Assembly (NCBI RefSeq): GCF_001402875.1
Contig: NZ_CP012946.1
Coordinates: 1,280,001 to 1,344,000, forward strand
DNA length: 64,000 nucleotides
Direction: 5' to 3'
From: Blastochloris viridis
GTDB taxonomy: Bacteria; Pseudomonadota; Alphaproteobacteria; Rhizobiales; Xanthobacteraceae
Part shown: positions 53,119 through 62,474 of the stretch, one piece after another
Layout of the letters: every line of letters begins with the position of its first letter
Position numbering within the stretch: the stretch's first letter is position 1
The notes under the pieces: generated by a model
Told to the model about the DNA's origin: nothing
The model's database searches: none
Seen by the model: the letters and a program-made list of their open reading frames with translations, nothing else
Position numbers and translations under genes: made by a program

Positions 53119-55326
53119 TCAGGGCGCGGTGTAGCCCTGGGCGGCGACGTAGACGTTTGCGCCCGTCGTGATACAGGCGAAGTTGAGCGCGGCATTGGCG
53201 CTGGTCTTCAGGGGCGAGGGAAACACGATTGCGTCCCCGATTGCCATGTTTGCCGGCGCCAGCAGCCGCCAGATCACGGTGGAACCGTCCTTGACGACGA
53301 CCTCGGTCGCCGTCGCGTTGGTGTTCTTGATCTGGATCGCGGTCAGGTAGCGGCGGATGCCGGCGCCGGCCGTGGTGGCGAGCACGACGTCGGTGGTGGT
53401 GGTGACCGCGGCCCCGGTGTAGGACCAATCGGCCTCCGGGATCGAATAGGGCTTTTGGACGAGCGCCCCGATCATCGTCGCCATGAGGTGGACGAGATCG
53501 CCTGTCGCCGACATCGCCGCCTGGTTGGCGTTGGCGGCCCGCGCGCCGATGCCGACCGGATTGCCAGCGGCGGCATCCTGCGCGATGCCACCGGTCACCG
53601 TGACGGCCGAGACGGCGTTGGTGACGAGGACTGGAGCTGCGTCCATCTGGTCGCCGCGCGCGAAGCCGCCGATCGACTCCGTGATGAGCCGGGTGAACTC
53701 CATGACGCGGATGAAGTGGAGGCGGAAATCCGTCCGCGGCAGCACCGCGCCGCCGGCGTTGGTCACCGTGATGTCGGCACCGGTCGGCGCGGTGCCGATC
53801 GGCTCGAGGATCAGGTTGGTGCTCGCGGCCTCGCGCACCCGGTAAGGGCCGTCGACGCCGAGATCGGCGCCCGTCGTGGCATCGCGCACGCCATGCAGAT
53901 TGACGTACTGGCCATGCTGAAGGCCGGCCCACGCCGAGTTGCCAACGACGGTCAGCACATTGGCAGTCCGCGCGATCGACTGGACGACTTGGGTGATCGG
54001 CGCGGCGAATACGCCACCGTTCACCCGGATCACGGTGCCGCCATAGGAGGTGGCAGTCGCCGCGACACCCAGGGCGACCGTGATCCTCAGCGCGTCGACC
54101 ACCGATGCCACAGCGGTCGGGGTCGTCAGGTTGGCAAAGTTGGTCTGGTCGCGGATGCCGTAGACGACGATCTGGTCGCCGGTGGTGAGATCGTGCGGCT
54201 GGTCGAAGGTGATGGTGGTGGTCGTGGTGCCGGTCTTTACGGCGGAGACGATCTTGCCGGCGGGCCGAGAGGCCGATCGATGGTTCTTCGCCCGGAACCG
54301 GAGCTTGTAATCGCGGGCCGGGTTCGGGACGACCTGGGTGCGCTTGAACAGCGCCGAGAGCGCGGCGACGCTGTCGGTCGGCGAGGCGGTGAACGTCACC
54401 TTTTCGAGCTGCGGCAGGATCTCAAAGAGGCCGGCCGGGGCGAAGGCATAGGCGCCCGCGGCCGTTACCAGTTGGGTGGCGGCGGTCGACACCGAGAACG
54501 CCGCAGCGTGGTTGCCGGCGATCGTCCCGGACGGCAGCGCGTCGCCGCCTTCCGAGCGCACATAGTAGCTCTCGCTGGTCGCGGTTGCTCCTTCGAACAC
54601 CAGGCTCGAGCCGTTGCGGGCATAGCCGAGCGGATCGGCCTTCAGCACGAAGCCGGCCGCGAACGGCCCCGCGGTCACCGACGGCAGCGTGCCTTGCGGT
54701 CCGGCGGTCGCGGTGAACGTGGTTGGCGTCGGCGTGGTCGCGATCGTGACGACGGCATAGTTCAGGCGGCTGTCGGAGACGCCATAAATCGAGACCTTCT
54801 CGCCGATCTTCACCCCGTGGGGCGCGCTCGTCGTGACCGAGAGCGTCGTCGTCGCCTGGGAGATCGAGGTGATGGCGACGGGCGAGGCCGGGACCAAGGG
54901 CACCGCACCCGGCCAATCATCGGTCGAGACGAGTTCGAACGAGAACTCCTGCCCGTTGACGCGCTGCGACATCGAGATGCCAGCTGCGACACGGACCGGC
55001 ATGACGAAGCGGTCGAACGTCTCGATGATCGTCTCGGTGCCGTCCGCGAGCGGGTCCTTCGAGACCACGAGGTAGCTCGCGCCGGCGACGTTGCCGTCGA
55101 CCTGGATGATGTCGCCACCTACGATTTGTACCGCATTCCAGCGGTCCGTCGTGTCGAAGGCCTCGAAGGCGTCGCGGAACTTGGTCGGCGCACCCAGGAT
55201 GGAGACCATCGGCGCGATGCGCCCCTCCTGATCCTGGATCGCGGCGCCGCGCACGAAGCCGGCCGTTCCGCCGGGCACGTCGGGGGTGCTCCCCGGCGCG
55301 CTCGGCCAGAGCAGTTCCTTGGTCAT
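53119..55326 (-). CDS. Phage structural protein of unknown family (copy B)
   Basis: A 735-residue homologue of the product of 10917-13124, same length and nearly identical over its whole length. The clearest differences are in the last about 50 residues (RLLAPANMAIGDAIVFPSPL here, RLLLPASMANADTFAFPSPL there). It is beta-rich with repeated strand patterns and is probably a tail fibre or baseplate protein. It is the last tail gene before the right lysis cassette. The differences in the C-terminus, together with differing DNA beyond the stop, mark the edge of the shared module. Confidence 0.75.
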   Translation of the reverse strand: MTKELLWPSAPGSTPDVPGGTAGFVRGAAIQDQEGRIAPMVSILGAPTKFRDAFEAFDTTDRWNAVQIVGGDIIQVDGNVAGASYLVVSKDPLADGTETIIETFDRFVMPVRVAAGISMSQRVNGQEFSFELVSTDDWPGAVPLVPASPVAITSISQATTTLSVTTSAPHGVKIGEKVSIYGVSDSRLNYAVVTIATTPTPTTFTATAGPQGTLPSVTAGPFAAGFVLKADPLGYARNGSSLVFEGATATSESYYVRSEGGDALPSGTIAGNHAAAFSVSTAATQLVTAAGAYAFAPAGLFEILPQLEKVTFTASPTDSVAALSALFKRTQVVPNPARDYKLRFRAKNHRSASRPAGKIVSAVKTGTTTTTITFDQPHDLTTGDQIVVYGIRDQTNFANLTTPTAVASVVDALRITVALGVAATATSYGGTVIRVNGGVFAAPITQVVQSIARTANVLTVVGNSAWAGLQHGQYVNLHGVRDATTGADLGVDGPYRVREAASTNLILEPIGTAPTGADITVTNAGGAVLPRTDFRLHFIRVMEFTRLITESIGGFARGDQMDAAPVLVTNAVSAVTVTGGIAQDAAAGNPVGIGARAANANQAAMSATGDLVHLMATMIGALVQKPYSIPEADWSYTGAAVTTTTDVVLATTAGAGIRRYLTAIQIKNTNATATEVVVKDGSTVIWRLLAPANMAIGDAIVFPSPLKTSANAALNFACITTGANVYVAAQGYTAP

Positions 55327-55356
55327 GATGGTCTCCGGTGATCAGAGTTCAGGGGA

Positions 55357-56058
55357 TCAGCTGCTCGGCGCAGTGAAGGCGAGCGCGTAGAGGACGAGGC
55401 GGACTTTGCCACCGGTGAAGTTGCCGCCGGCCGCGGTCACGCGGATCGGCGTATTGGCATAGAAGGCGGTCGGGCCGATCACGCCGATATTGGTGGAGCC
55501 GAGCGCAATGCCGAGCGATCCGCCGAACTGGCTGGTGTTGCCGGCAACCCCGACGCTGTAGGACGTCGCGCCGGTGATGCCTTGAGTGGTGCGGGAGGCG
55601 ACGCCGAGCACGATCATGCGGTCGGCGATGATCGCGGGTGCTGTCGTCTCGACATAGGCGCCGGTCAGCGTCAGCTCCTGCTCAACGGCGACGAGTCGGA
55701 TCGCGCCGCCGCTCGCTGTCCCGACGATGCGGTCGCGCCAGGCGCCATCGGTCCAGACCAGGGTGAGCCGTTCGTCTTCGACATGGACGGTCCAGCCGGG
55801 CTTCGGCGCGAGGAACGTCCAGGCGCCGCCGATCCAGGCGGCGATCTGGGTGGCCTTGCCGGACCAGGCGCCGGTGGGGCTCGCACCGATGATCCAGCGC
55901 TCGCCCTCCGCCGGACTGCCGGGTGGCGTGGCGAGCGGCCGGCTTTTCACCGCGGGCATCACCAATGCGTCGAGGAGCGCCAGCCCCTCATTGACGGTGA
56001 CGTGCTTCTGCGCCTGGTCGGCCGCAAGCTGCGGCAGACCGAGATTGGTCGTCGGCAT
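55357..56058 (-). CDS. DUF2793-containing tail fibre protein (copy B)
   Basis: A 233-residue protein with the DUF2793 signature (TTNLGLPQLAADQAQKHVTV) and a Thr/Gly-rich C-terminal half. It is almost identical to the product of 13155-13856, with scattered substitutions such as YANTP for YAATP and AGNTS for VGNTS near the C-terminus. It lies between the TIM-barrel protein and the 735-residue protein in the same leftward unit. A role in receptor contact at the tail tip is inferred from family and position. Confidence 0.88.
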   Translation of the reverse strand: MPTTNLGLPQLAADQAQKHVTVNEGLALLDALVMPAVKSRPLATPPGSPAEGERWIIGASPTGAWSGKATQIAAWIGGAWTFLAPKPGWTVHVEDERLTLVWTDGAWRDRIVGTASGGAIRLVAVEQELTLTGAYVETTAPAIIADRMIVLGVASRTTQGITGATSYSVGVAGNTSQFGGSLGIALGSTNIGVIGPTAFYANTPIRVTAAGGNFTGGKVRLVLYALAFTAPSS

Positions 56059-56091
56059 CGATGATCCTTAAGGTGTGAGATCGTGCGCTGG

Positions 56092-59000
56092 TCAGAGCAC
56101 CGAGGTGACCTCGGTCGGCTGGCCGGCGCCGTAGACGCGCGAGACCTGGGCGACGCGCCATTTGAGCGCCGCCGGCTGCGATCCGAAGTCGGCGGTCTGC
56201 TGGGCCGCGGTATAGACGAGACTTGGCGCGCCGACGCGCGTCGTGCGCACGACGGCCTCTCCGTTCAGGATCGCGACGTCGTAGTCCTCGGCCTCTTCGC
56301 CGAGCGGGATCTCGGCGAACCAGGCATCGCCACTGACGCGGCTGCGGCGGATCCAGGCCAGGCGCACGTCGCCGGAGGCCTCGCGCCGGGCCTTGAGCTG
56401 CACCGGCGCGAAGGGCTTGAGGCCGCGCCCACCATTGGTGAACGGCACGTCGATGGCGTGGCTGCCGGCTGGACCCTCCGGCACCGGCGCGCCTTTGTAG
56501 GCGGTCGCGATCCCCAGCCGAGAGACCGAGAAGGCCGGGCGCACCTGTCGGGCCGGGTCGAGCAGTACGAACCTTACGCCGGCGGGATGCGTCGTGACCT
56601 CGTGCTCGGTGCCGCGCTGCCCGCGCAGCAGCCGCGACAGGCGATAGCGGCTGGCGGCAATCAGCTCGGCGGTGGCGAACTGGATCACCTCATCGCCGAT
56701 CAGCGCGGCGTTGGCGCCGGCCAGAATGCGCTCGTCTGGAAGAGATTGCAGCGTGCCGTCATCGAGCTGGACCTCGACGCTGTTGCCGCGGTCCCAGGTC
56801 CAGACCGGCCCGGGCGGGAGCACCGTCACCGTCGCGCCCATGGTCGAGGCCAGCGTCGCGACCGCCGCGGTGGTGTAGTCGAGCCCGTCGGCGGTCGGCT
56901 GGAACAGGCTCGCGCCGCGGAACCGGCCGCCGCCGATCGGGCACGCCGCCATATAGAACGATGCCGCCGACGCGTCGTGCGCATCGATGATGATCGGCAT
57001 GTCGAGCAGTTCGATCTTGACCGGCGGCACGGGGTCGGCCGCAACCGGCGGCATGCTGCCCGATCCCGTTGGCGCGGTGACATAGTCCGGATTGCCGCCG
57101 TCGGTCGCCTGGCCGCGCACCAGCACGAGGCCGGGCTTGCCGTAGGTGATCGACGTCACGCGGTATCGCCGCAGCACGCCATCGATCGGCACCTCGATGA
57201 GGTCGGTCGGGTCAACTTTAAGCCATCGGGTCGGCAGCCGGAGGTCGATCGCCTCGCGGCCCTGCCACATCTCCCGCAGCGCCCGCTGGCCGATGGTCTG
57301 CGCCTGCTCAATCGAGAGCACGATCGGCAGCGAGAAGGTCGTCACGCTGTCGGAGCGCCCGACCTGCTTCTTGATGGTGACGGTCGAGGACTGGTAGTCG
57401 CGGCCCTCGTCGATATGCACGACATCGACGGCGATCGGCAGCTCGGTGTCCTGGGTCCGCTCGACCTTGACCTTTGACCGGTCACTGTCGCTGTCGGAGG
57501 CACCGAGATCGTTCGGATCGATGGGGACGAGAGTGCCGCCGCCGCGCTTGACGAACACCAGCTTGCCGTCGCGCTCGACGCAGTCGAAGAAATGGGCGGT
57601 CTGCAGCACCGCGATCATGTCGCGGATCGATTTGCGCTCGGTCACCACATAGCCGACCACCTCGTCGTCGAGCGCAGAGGCATCGAACTCCGATGAGGCA
57701 AGCCCGGCGCGCCGGCACAGATCGGCAACGATGTCGGAGAGGCGCATGTTGCCGATCTTTCCGTTGATCCAGTGGCCGAGCCGAAAGTTCACGCCGTCGC
57801 TCCACACGTTCGAGAGCGTCGGAAACCAGGGATAGGGCCGTGCATCCCAGCACCACACGAAGCGCCGGCCGAGCATCGAGGCGCCTGAGAGGGATGAGAC
57901 CGGGTTGTTGGCCGGGTCGCGCCAGTAGTCCTCGGTCGCCTCGATTGCGGCGCGCTGGACGACGCGATCAACAGTGCCGGTCGAATAATAGGGTGCGAAG
58001 CTCTCGGACGATTTGGGGTCGATGAAGACGTTGGGCTGGTTGGTGGCGCAATTGACCGTCGGGATGCCGAACTCGGTGAACCAGATCGGCTTCGATTGCG
58101 GCACCCAGGCGGTCGGCGGACCACTCGGGGTGCCGTTCACGCGCGGGACGTGCTCCGTCTCCCACCAGTACTTCAGATCCTTGAGCGCCCAGAAGCGATC
58201 GGTGATCACGGATCGCTGCGGATCAAGACCGCGCCGCGCAAGATCTCGATCGACCGCGCTGGCATAGTAATAGTCGATCAGTTCGCCGCCTGCCCAGCCG
58301 GCACGGATCGCCGCCTTGTCATGCACCGCGCGCGGCGCGTCGGTCAGCGGAAAATAGGCGTCGATCCCGACGACATCGATGTTGGGATCGGCCCACAGCG
58401 CATCGAGCGGGAAGTCCACCGTGGCATTGCCGCGGTCGTGGTAGCGGTATTCGTCCCAGTTCGCGGCATAGGTGACGATGGAGGTGCTGCCGAGCCGGGT
58501 CTTGGCCTCGGCCGCGATCTGCTGCCAGTACGGCACGGCGGGATAGGCGCCGCCGGCGTCAAGGATGCGGTTGAGCGCGACCATCTCCGAGCCGATGACG
58601 AAGCCGTCGACACCGCCGGCCTGCTCGCACAGCGTCAGGCAATGGCGGATGAACCGCAGATAGCCGTCCGGCCGGGTGAAGAACCCCGGCACGTCGGCCG
58701 CCGCCCCGGTGATACGACCGCGCCACGGGAACGGCGCCGGATCGGGCGGCGGAATGTCCATCATGATGAAGGGATAGAACAGAACCTTCAGCCCGCGCGC
58801 CTTGAGGTGCTGGGTGGCGCGCACCATCGCGCCATCATCGATGGTGCCGCCATACGACAGGCCGGACGAGCCGTCCGGCCGCGTGTAGGACGACACCGTC
58901 GGCCAGTGCGGCGTGCCGGACACGGCACCGTTCAGGAGATAGAGCAGCCGGCCGATGCCGGCGACGCTCCAGACATGCGGGCGGCTTTCGGGCACCTGGT

Positions 59001-59961
59001 CGACATAGACGCCGACTTCGCATTCGGGCCGCAGCGCGCAAGCTCCGACATCAAGCGAGGTGCCGAACCAGGCATAGACCAGCGCGACCCATTCGACGTT
59101 CGGCAGTTCGCGCTTGAGATTGTCGATCGCCACTGCGAAGTCGGCCCGCTTTGAGCCGGCATGGACGTTGATCGCGGCCTTGAAGCCGGTGCCGGCGCCG
59201 TGCCGGTTCGAGAACACGATGTCCGGGTCATAGGCGAATTCGCCGGAGGCCGGGATCAGGCAGATGCTCTCGATGAGATGGCGCGCGTCGGAGGTGCCCG
59301 AGGGCGACCCGCAGAACACCTCGACCTCGAAATTGGGAAAGCGGTTGCCGAACGCCGTGAGGTAGAGGTTCTCCAGCACGACATAGGCGGTGCCACGAAA
59401 CGCCGGCGTGCGGTCGGCGCCCTCGACCGCCTCGATCAGCGGGTCGGGCTGCTGCGCCTCATCGCCGTAATAGATGCGAACTTCATCCACGTCATCGGTG
59501 TTGAGCGGCTGGCCATCGACCCAGATACGATAGACCGAGGTCAGCGGCCCCTCGCTCAAGCCCAGCGCGACGTCGGCATAGTAGTGGTAGGTTGTCGTCG
59601 TGACCGTCTGGCCACCACTGTTCCCGCCGCCACCAAACCCGCCCTTGCCGTCACCGGCGCCGGTGGTTTCCGTCGTCGTGCGCACCTCTTCGCGGATGCC
59701 GCGCGCCCAGATGATGTTGGCAGGCAAACGCCCGCGGCCATAGACCTTGGGCCGCACCTGCCCATAGGCCGAGCCGGACAGGCGGACGTCGGTGATCTTG
59801 CCGCTCTCGACCACGCGGCGATCGGTCTGCGGCCCGAACAGCTGCTGATTGATGAGCCCGCCGATGGTCGCGCCGAACAGCGCGCCGAGTCCCTGGCCAA
59901 GGCCTCCGCCGACCGCCTGGCCAAATGCGCTGCCGGCGATCGTGAGCACGAGCTGGGCCAT
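56092..59961 (-). CDS. GTA TIM-barrel-like tail/host-specificity protein (copy B)
   Basis: A 1289-residue baseplate-hub protein like RcGTA gene 15, with the same domain order as copy A: tail-tip attachment part with Gly-rich loop (KGGFGGGGNSGG), GTA TIM-barrel-like domain (about 400-750), phage-tail_3-like part and beta-rich C-terminus. It is two residues shorter than copy A because of the Gly-rich loop. Its start overlaps the stop of the 214-residue gene. Most differences between the copies appear conservative, which suggests both were under selection. Confidence 0.92.
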   Translation of the reverse strand: MAQLVLTIAGSAFGQAVGGGLGQGLGALFGATIGGLINQQLFGPQTDRRVVESGKITDVRLSGSAYGQVRPKVYGRGRLPANIIWARGIREEVRTTTETTGAGDGKGGFGGGGNSGGQTVTTTTYHYYADVALGLSEGPLTSVYRIWVDGQPLNTDDVDEVRIYYGDEAQQPDPLIEAVEGADRTPAFRGTAYVVLENLYLTAFGNRFPNFEVEVFCGSPSGTSDARHLIESICLIPASGEFAYDPDIVFSNRHGAGTGFKAAINVHAGSKRADFAVAIDNLKRELPNVEWVALVYAWFGTSLDVGACALRPECEVGVYVDQVPESRPHVWSVAGIGRLLYLLNGAVSGTPHWPTVSSYTRPDGSSGLSYGGTIDDGAMVRATQHLKARGLKVLFYPFIMMDIPPPDPAPFPWRGRITGAAADVPGFFTRPDGYLRFIRHCLTLCEQAGGVDGFVIGSEMVALNRILDAGGAYPAVPYWQQIAAEAKTRLGSTSIVTYAANWDEYRYHDRGNATVDFPLDALWADPNIDVVGIDAYFPLTDAPRAVHDKAAIRAGWAGGELIDYYYASAVDRDLARRGLDPQRSVITDRFWALKDLKYWWETEHVPRVNGTPSGPPTAWVPQSKPIWFTEFGIPTVNCATNQPNVFIDPKSSESFAPYYSTGTVDRVVQRAAIEATEDYWRDPANNPVSSLSGASMLGRRFVWCWDARPYPWFPTLSNVWSDGVNFRLGHWINGKIGNMRLSDIVADLCRRAGLASSEFDASALDDEVVGYVVTERKSIRDMIAVLQTAHFFDCVERDGKLVFVKRGGGTLVPIDPNDLGASDSDSDRSKVKVERTQDTELPIAVDVVHIDEGRDYQSSTVTIKKQVGRSDSVTTFSLPIVLSIEQAQTIGQRALREMWQGREAIDLRLPTRWLKVDPTDLIEVPIDGVLRRYRVTSITYGKPGLVLVRGQATDGGNPDYVTAPTGSGSMPPVAADPVPPVKIELLDMPIIIDAHDASAASFYMAACPIGGGRFRGASLFQPTADGLDYTTAAVATLASTMGATVTVLPPGPVWTWDRGNSVEVQLDDGTLQSLPDERILAGANAALIGDEVIQFATAELIAASRYRLSRLLRGQRGTEHEVTTHPAGVRFVLLDPARQVRPAFSVSRLGIATAYKGAPVPEGPAGSHAIDVPFTNGGRGLKPFAPVQLKARREASGDVRLAWIRRSRVSGDAWFAEIPLGEEAEDYDVAILNGEAVVRTTRVGAPSLVYTAAQQTADFGSQPAALKWRVAQVSRVYGAGQPTEVTSVL

Positions 59962-60605
59962 CAGGTCACCACTTCAAACGAAAGCTGCGGCAGGCGGTTG
60001 CCGTAGGGCGTGATGTGCAAGCGCTCGAGCACGACGTAGGCAAGCCCGCGATAGGCCGGCGTGTTCGCCGCCCCCTCGACAGCCTGGATCAGCGGATCGG
60101 CGCCTTGCGTCTGCGATCCGGGATAGACCCGCATGTCGCCGACATGGGCGGGGTCAAGCGCATTGCCGTCAGCGAAGGCCCGCGGCACGGATGCGATCGG
60201 CCCCTGGCAGAGCCCGATCGCGACGTCGCAATAATAGTGGTACTCGACCGTTGTCCGGGTCGATCCGCCGCCTCCGCCGCCACCACCTTTGCCACCGCCG
60301 CCGCCGACCGTCTCGGTCGTGGTGCGCGTTTCCTCGTGGAAGCCGCGCATCCAGATGATGTTCGAAGCGAGGCGCCCCTTGCCGTAAAGCGTCGGGATCA
60401 CGCTGCCATAGCTCGACGACTGGGCCCGCAGGTCCTGCAACCGCGCGCCATAGACGGTCTGATCGGGCGTGCCCGAGCCGAACAGCTGCTGGTCGATGAT
60501 GCCGCCGACATAGGCGCCGAGCGCGCCGCCAATGGCGCTGCCGATGCCCGGCAGCAGCATGTTGCCGAGCACCATGCCGCCGACGGAGAGGGCAAGGCGC
60601 GCCAT
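59961..60605 (-). CDS. Tail protein paralogous to the N-terminus of its neighbour (copy B)
   Basis: A 214-residue protein, nearly identical to copy A (for example SVGG for SIGG, GALGAY for GAVGAY). It begins with a hydrophobic glycine-zipper-like stretch and has a poly-Gly loop (GGGGKGGGGGGGGS). Its similarity to the first 215 residues of the next gene's product indicates an ancient partial duplication. Here it keeps its natural upstream partner: its ATG meets the stop of the NlpC/P60 gene. It probably belongs to the tail-tip complex. Confidence 0.83.
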   Translation of the reverse strand: MARLALSVGGMVLGNMLLPGIGSAIGGALGAYVGGIIDQQLFGSGTPDQTVYGARLQDLRAQSSSYGSVIPTLYGKGRLASNIIWMRGFHEETRTTTETVGGGGGKGGGGGGGGSTRTTVEYHYYCDVAIGLCQGPIASVPRAFADGNALDPAHVGDMRVYPGSQTQGADPLIQAVEGAANTPAYRGLAYVVLERLHITPYGNRLPQLSFEVVT

Positions 60606-61030
60606 CAGAACCCCGGAAACCGGAAGGCGTGCCGGAGCTTCGGCCGCCAGAAATCGGAAAACCCCTGTTCGACCACGCGCCCGGCCTCCTGGTAGCAGTG
60701 AATCAGCCCACCGTGCGGTGGCACGAACGCGCAATGGTGCGCCGGCCCCTTGCCGGCGCCGAACAGCAGGATATCGGCGGGCAGCGCCTCGGCGGGGTCG
60801 ATCTCCTCGGCGAGCGCCTTGAAGCCGAGATACATGCGCGGCTCGGCGCGATAGAGGTGCCAGGTCGCCGGATAGTCGAGCGGGATCGCGATCTCGCCGA
60901 GGAAGGGCTTGGCGACGCCGCGAATGAGGCCGATACAATCGCAGCCGACGCCCTTCAGCGACGCCTGATGGTGCCAGGGCGTGCCGATCCACGAGCGCGC
61001 CTCGGCGATGATGTCATCGCGCGTATACAT
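60605..61030 (-). CDS. NlpC/P60 family tail peptidase
   Basis: A 141-residue NlpC/P60 cysteine peptidase like RcGTA gene 14. Catalytic Cys is in GVGCDCIGLIRG (about residue 30) and His in PAHHCAFVPPHGG (about 100). It begins with MYTRDDIIAEARSWIGTPWH. It is thought to open the host peptidoglycan during DNA entry. Its start overlaps the DUF2163 stop. The left prophage segment has lost this gene. Confidence 0.9.
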   Translation of the reverse strand: MYTRDDIIAEARSWIGTPWHHQASLKGVGCDCIGLIRGVAKPFLGEIAIPLDYPATWHLYRAEPRMYLGFKALAEEIDPAEALPADILLFGAGKGPAHHCAFVPPHGGLIHCYQEAGRVVEQGFSDFWRPKLRHAFRFPGF

Positions 61031-61869
61031 CAATCCCGCACCGGATAGCTGAAGACCTTGTCGTTGCCGGGGATATGCGGCTCGCCACGGAAGTTCAGCA
61101 CATTGCCGAACCGAGCGTGGCAGGTCTCGATGGTCTTGTCGCAGCCGGCGGCGAGGCGAACCTGATCGCCGACCGCGATCGGCCGCGGCATCGGCGTGAA
61201 CAGCGTCACCGACTGGCCGACATGGGAGAGGATCTCGGTCGCGGCGCCGGTATTGGCGCCCGACAGGAAGGTGCAGGTGCCGAAGGCAAAGAACCCATCC
61301 GGGCGCGACGTCGGCACGGTGAAGGTGTCGCCGGATGCCACCGCCGAGATGGCCAGCGTGTCGGTGAGCGGCGTGAGGTTCACCGTGCATTCGCTTGATC
61401 CGAGGCTGGTGCGGCACAGCCGCGAATAGAGATTGCCCGCGGTCTGCTGCAGCCGGTTAGCGAGGCCGCGCACCTCGGCCGAAAAGCGCTGATCGGCGCG
61501 CTTCACCTCGCCAAGCCAGCCGCGGCGCAGCAGGATGTGCCCCTGTGCGAGGTCAGCCCAGTTGACCAGCATCATGTCGATGCGCGCGCCGTCGAACCGG
61601 CCGGCGGTGAGGTCTTCGGGCCGGAGCGCATCGTCATCGAGGAAGCCATCGACGTCGAGATTGTCGACCGAGAGGTCCGACCCGGACTTGATCGCCGACG
61701 GCAGGAAGCCGGTCGAGGCGACATAGGTCAGCCCGAGATAGGTGATGTCCTGGTCGTGGTCGGTGAAGCCGCGCACCCAGCCGTCGGTGCGCTCAAGCCG
61801 CCACAGGCAGGCCAGCGTCGTCACTTCGCCGTCGAGATGGGCGGCGAGGCCGGAACTCATGGTTTTCAT
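61030..61869 (-). CDS. DUF2163-containing tail protein
   Basis: A 279-residue protein of the DUF2163 / phage_BR0599 type, like RcGTA gene 13. The N-terminal part reads LAAHLDGEVTTLACLWRLER and TDGWVRGFTDHDQDI. The C-terminal Cys-containing domain (LCRTSLGSSECTVNL, CDKTIETCHARFGNVLNFRGE) is characteristic, and structural work on GTAs suggests an iron-sulphur site in this family. A later ATG at 61860 (MSSGLAAHL) is also possible. It belongs to the distal tail and is absent from the left segment. Confidence 0.88.
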   Translation of the reverse strand: MKTMSSGLAAHLDGEVTTLACLWRLERTDGWVRGFTDHDQDITYLGLTYVASTGFLPSAIKSGSDLSVDNLDVDGFLDDDALRPEDLTAGRFDGARIDMMLVNWADLAQGHILLRRGWLGEVKRADQRFSAEVRGLANRLQQTAGNLYSRLCRTSLGSSECTVNLTPLTDTLAISAVASGDTFTVPTSRPDGFFAFGTCTFLSGANTGAATEILSHVGQSVTLFTPMPRPIAVGDQVRLAAGCDKTIETCHARFGNVLNFRGEPHIPGNDKVFSYPVRD

Positions 61870-61880
61870 GTCGGCGTCCG

Positions 61881-62465
61881 TCAGGCGCGGATCTCGACGA
61901 TCGGGATCGACGAGACTTGCTGCAGGTGATAGGCCGTCGCCACCACCGGCAGATGGTCGGCATCAAACCGGCACGGCACGTCGAAGCGGACGTCGGCGTA
62001 GGGCGTCGCCGCCGGCGCCGACGGGAACGTCACCTTGCCGGTCAGAGGGTCGATGGTGACGCTGGCCGGCGTGCCATTGACGCGCACCATGACGCTCCCT
62101 GCTTCGGGCTTGGTGATCAGGCGGACCTCCTCGACCGGGCCGCTGGCATAGCGCCGCACCAATTGCCAGACCAGCGGGTCGGCGGTCGGCACCATCTCCT
62201 GGCCGGTGGCCTCAAAATCGGTCCAGTCGCGGAACCGGAAGCCATACGCGCGACCCTTGCGGGCGCGGAAGAAGGCGATCACCTCGGCCATCTGCTCGCG
62301 GGTGCGGATGCCAGTGCCGATGTCGTAGCGGGCGCGCGAGGCCTGCCAGTTGATGTTGCGCTGCTCGAAGCCGGAGGCCACCGTTATGATGTCGGTCGAA
62401 TATTCCGGGCCGCCGGTGGCGCCGCGGGCAATGGCGTCGGGGAAGCGGACGTCGTGGAACCCCAT
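61881..62465 (-). CDS. DUF2460-containing tail protein
   Basis: A 194-residue DUF2460 protein, like RcGTA gene 12 (distal tail). Typical segments are FHDVRFPDAIARGATGGPE, TDIITVASGFEQRN, then NWQASRARYDIGTGIRTREQ, and FFRARKGRAYGFRFRDWTDF. It starts 9 bp after the tape-measure gene stop and is followed by DUF2163, the order seen in GTAs and related siphophages. Confidence 0.92.
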   Translation of the reverse strand: MGFHDVRFPDAIARGATGGPEYSTDIITVASGFEQRNINWQASRARYDIGTGIRTREQMAEVIAFFRARKGRAYGFRFRDWTDFEATGQEMVPTADPLVWQLVRRYASGPVEEVRLITKPEAGSVMVRVNGTPASVTIDPLTGKVTFPSAPAATPYADVRFDVPCRFDADHLPVVATAYHLQQVSSIPIVEIRA

Positions 62466-62474
62466 TGCCGCACC

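Larger units (their letters stand above)
53119..60605. repeat. Long direct repeat, copy B (tail module)
   Basis: This is the second copy of the four-gene tail module also present at 10917-18409, same orientation. Upstream of this copy the tail operon continues normally to the window end, so copy B belongs to the more complete prophage segment. The two copies bracket the defence island. Confidence 0.9.
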
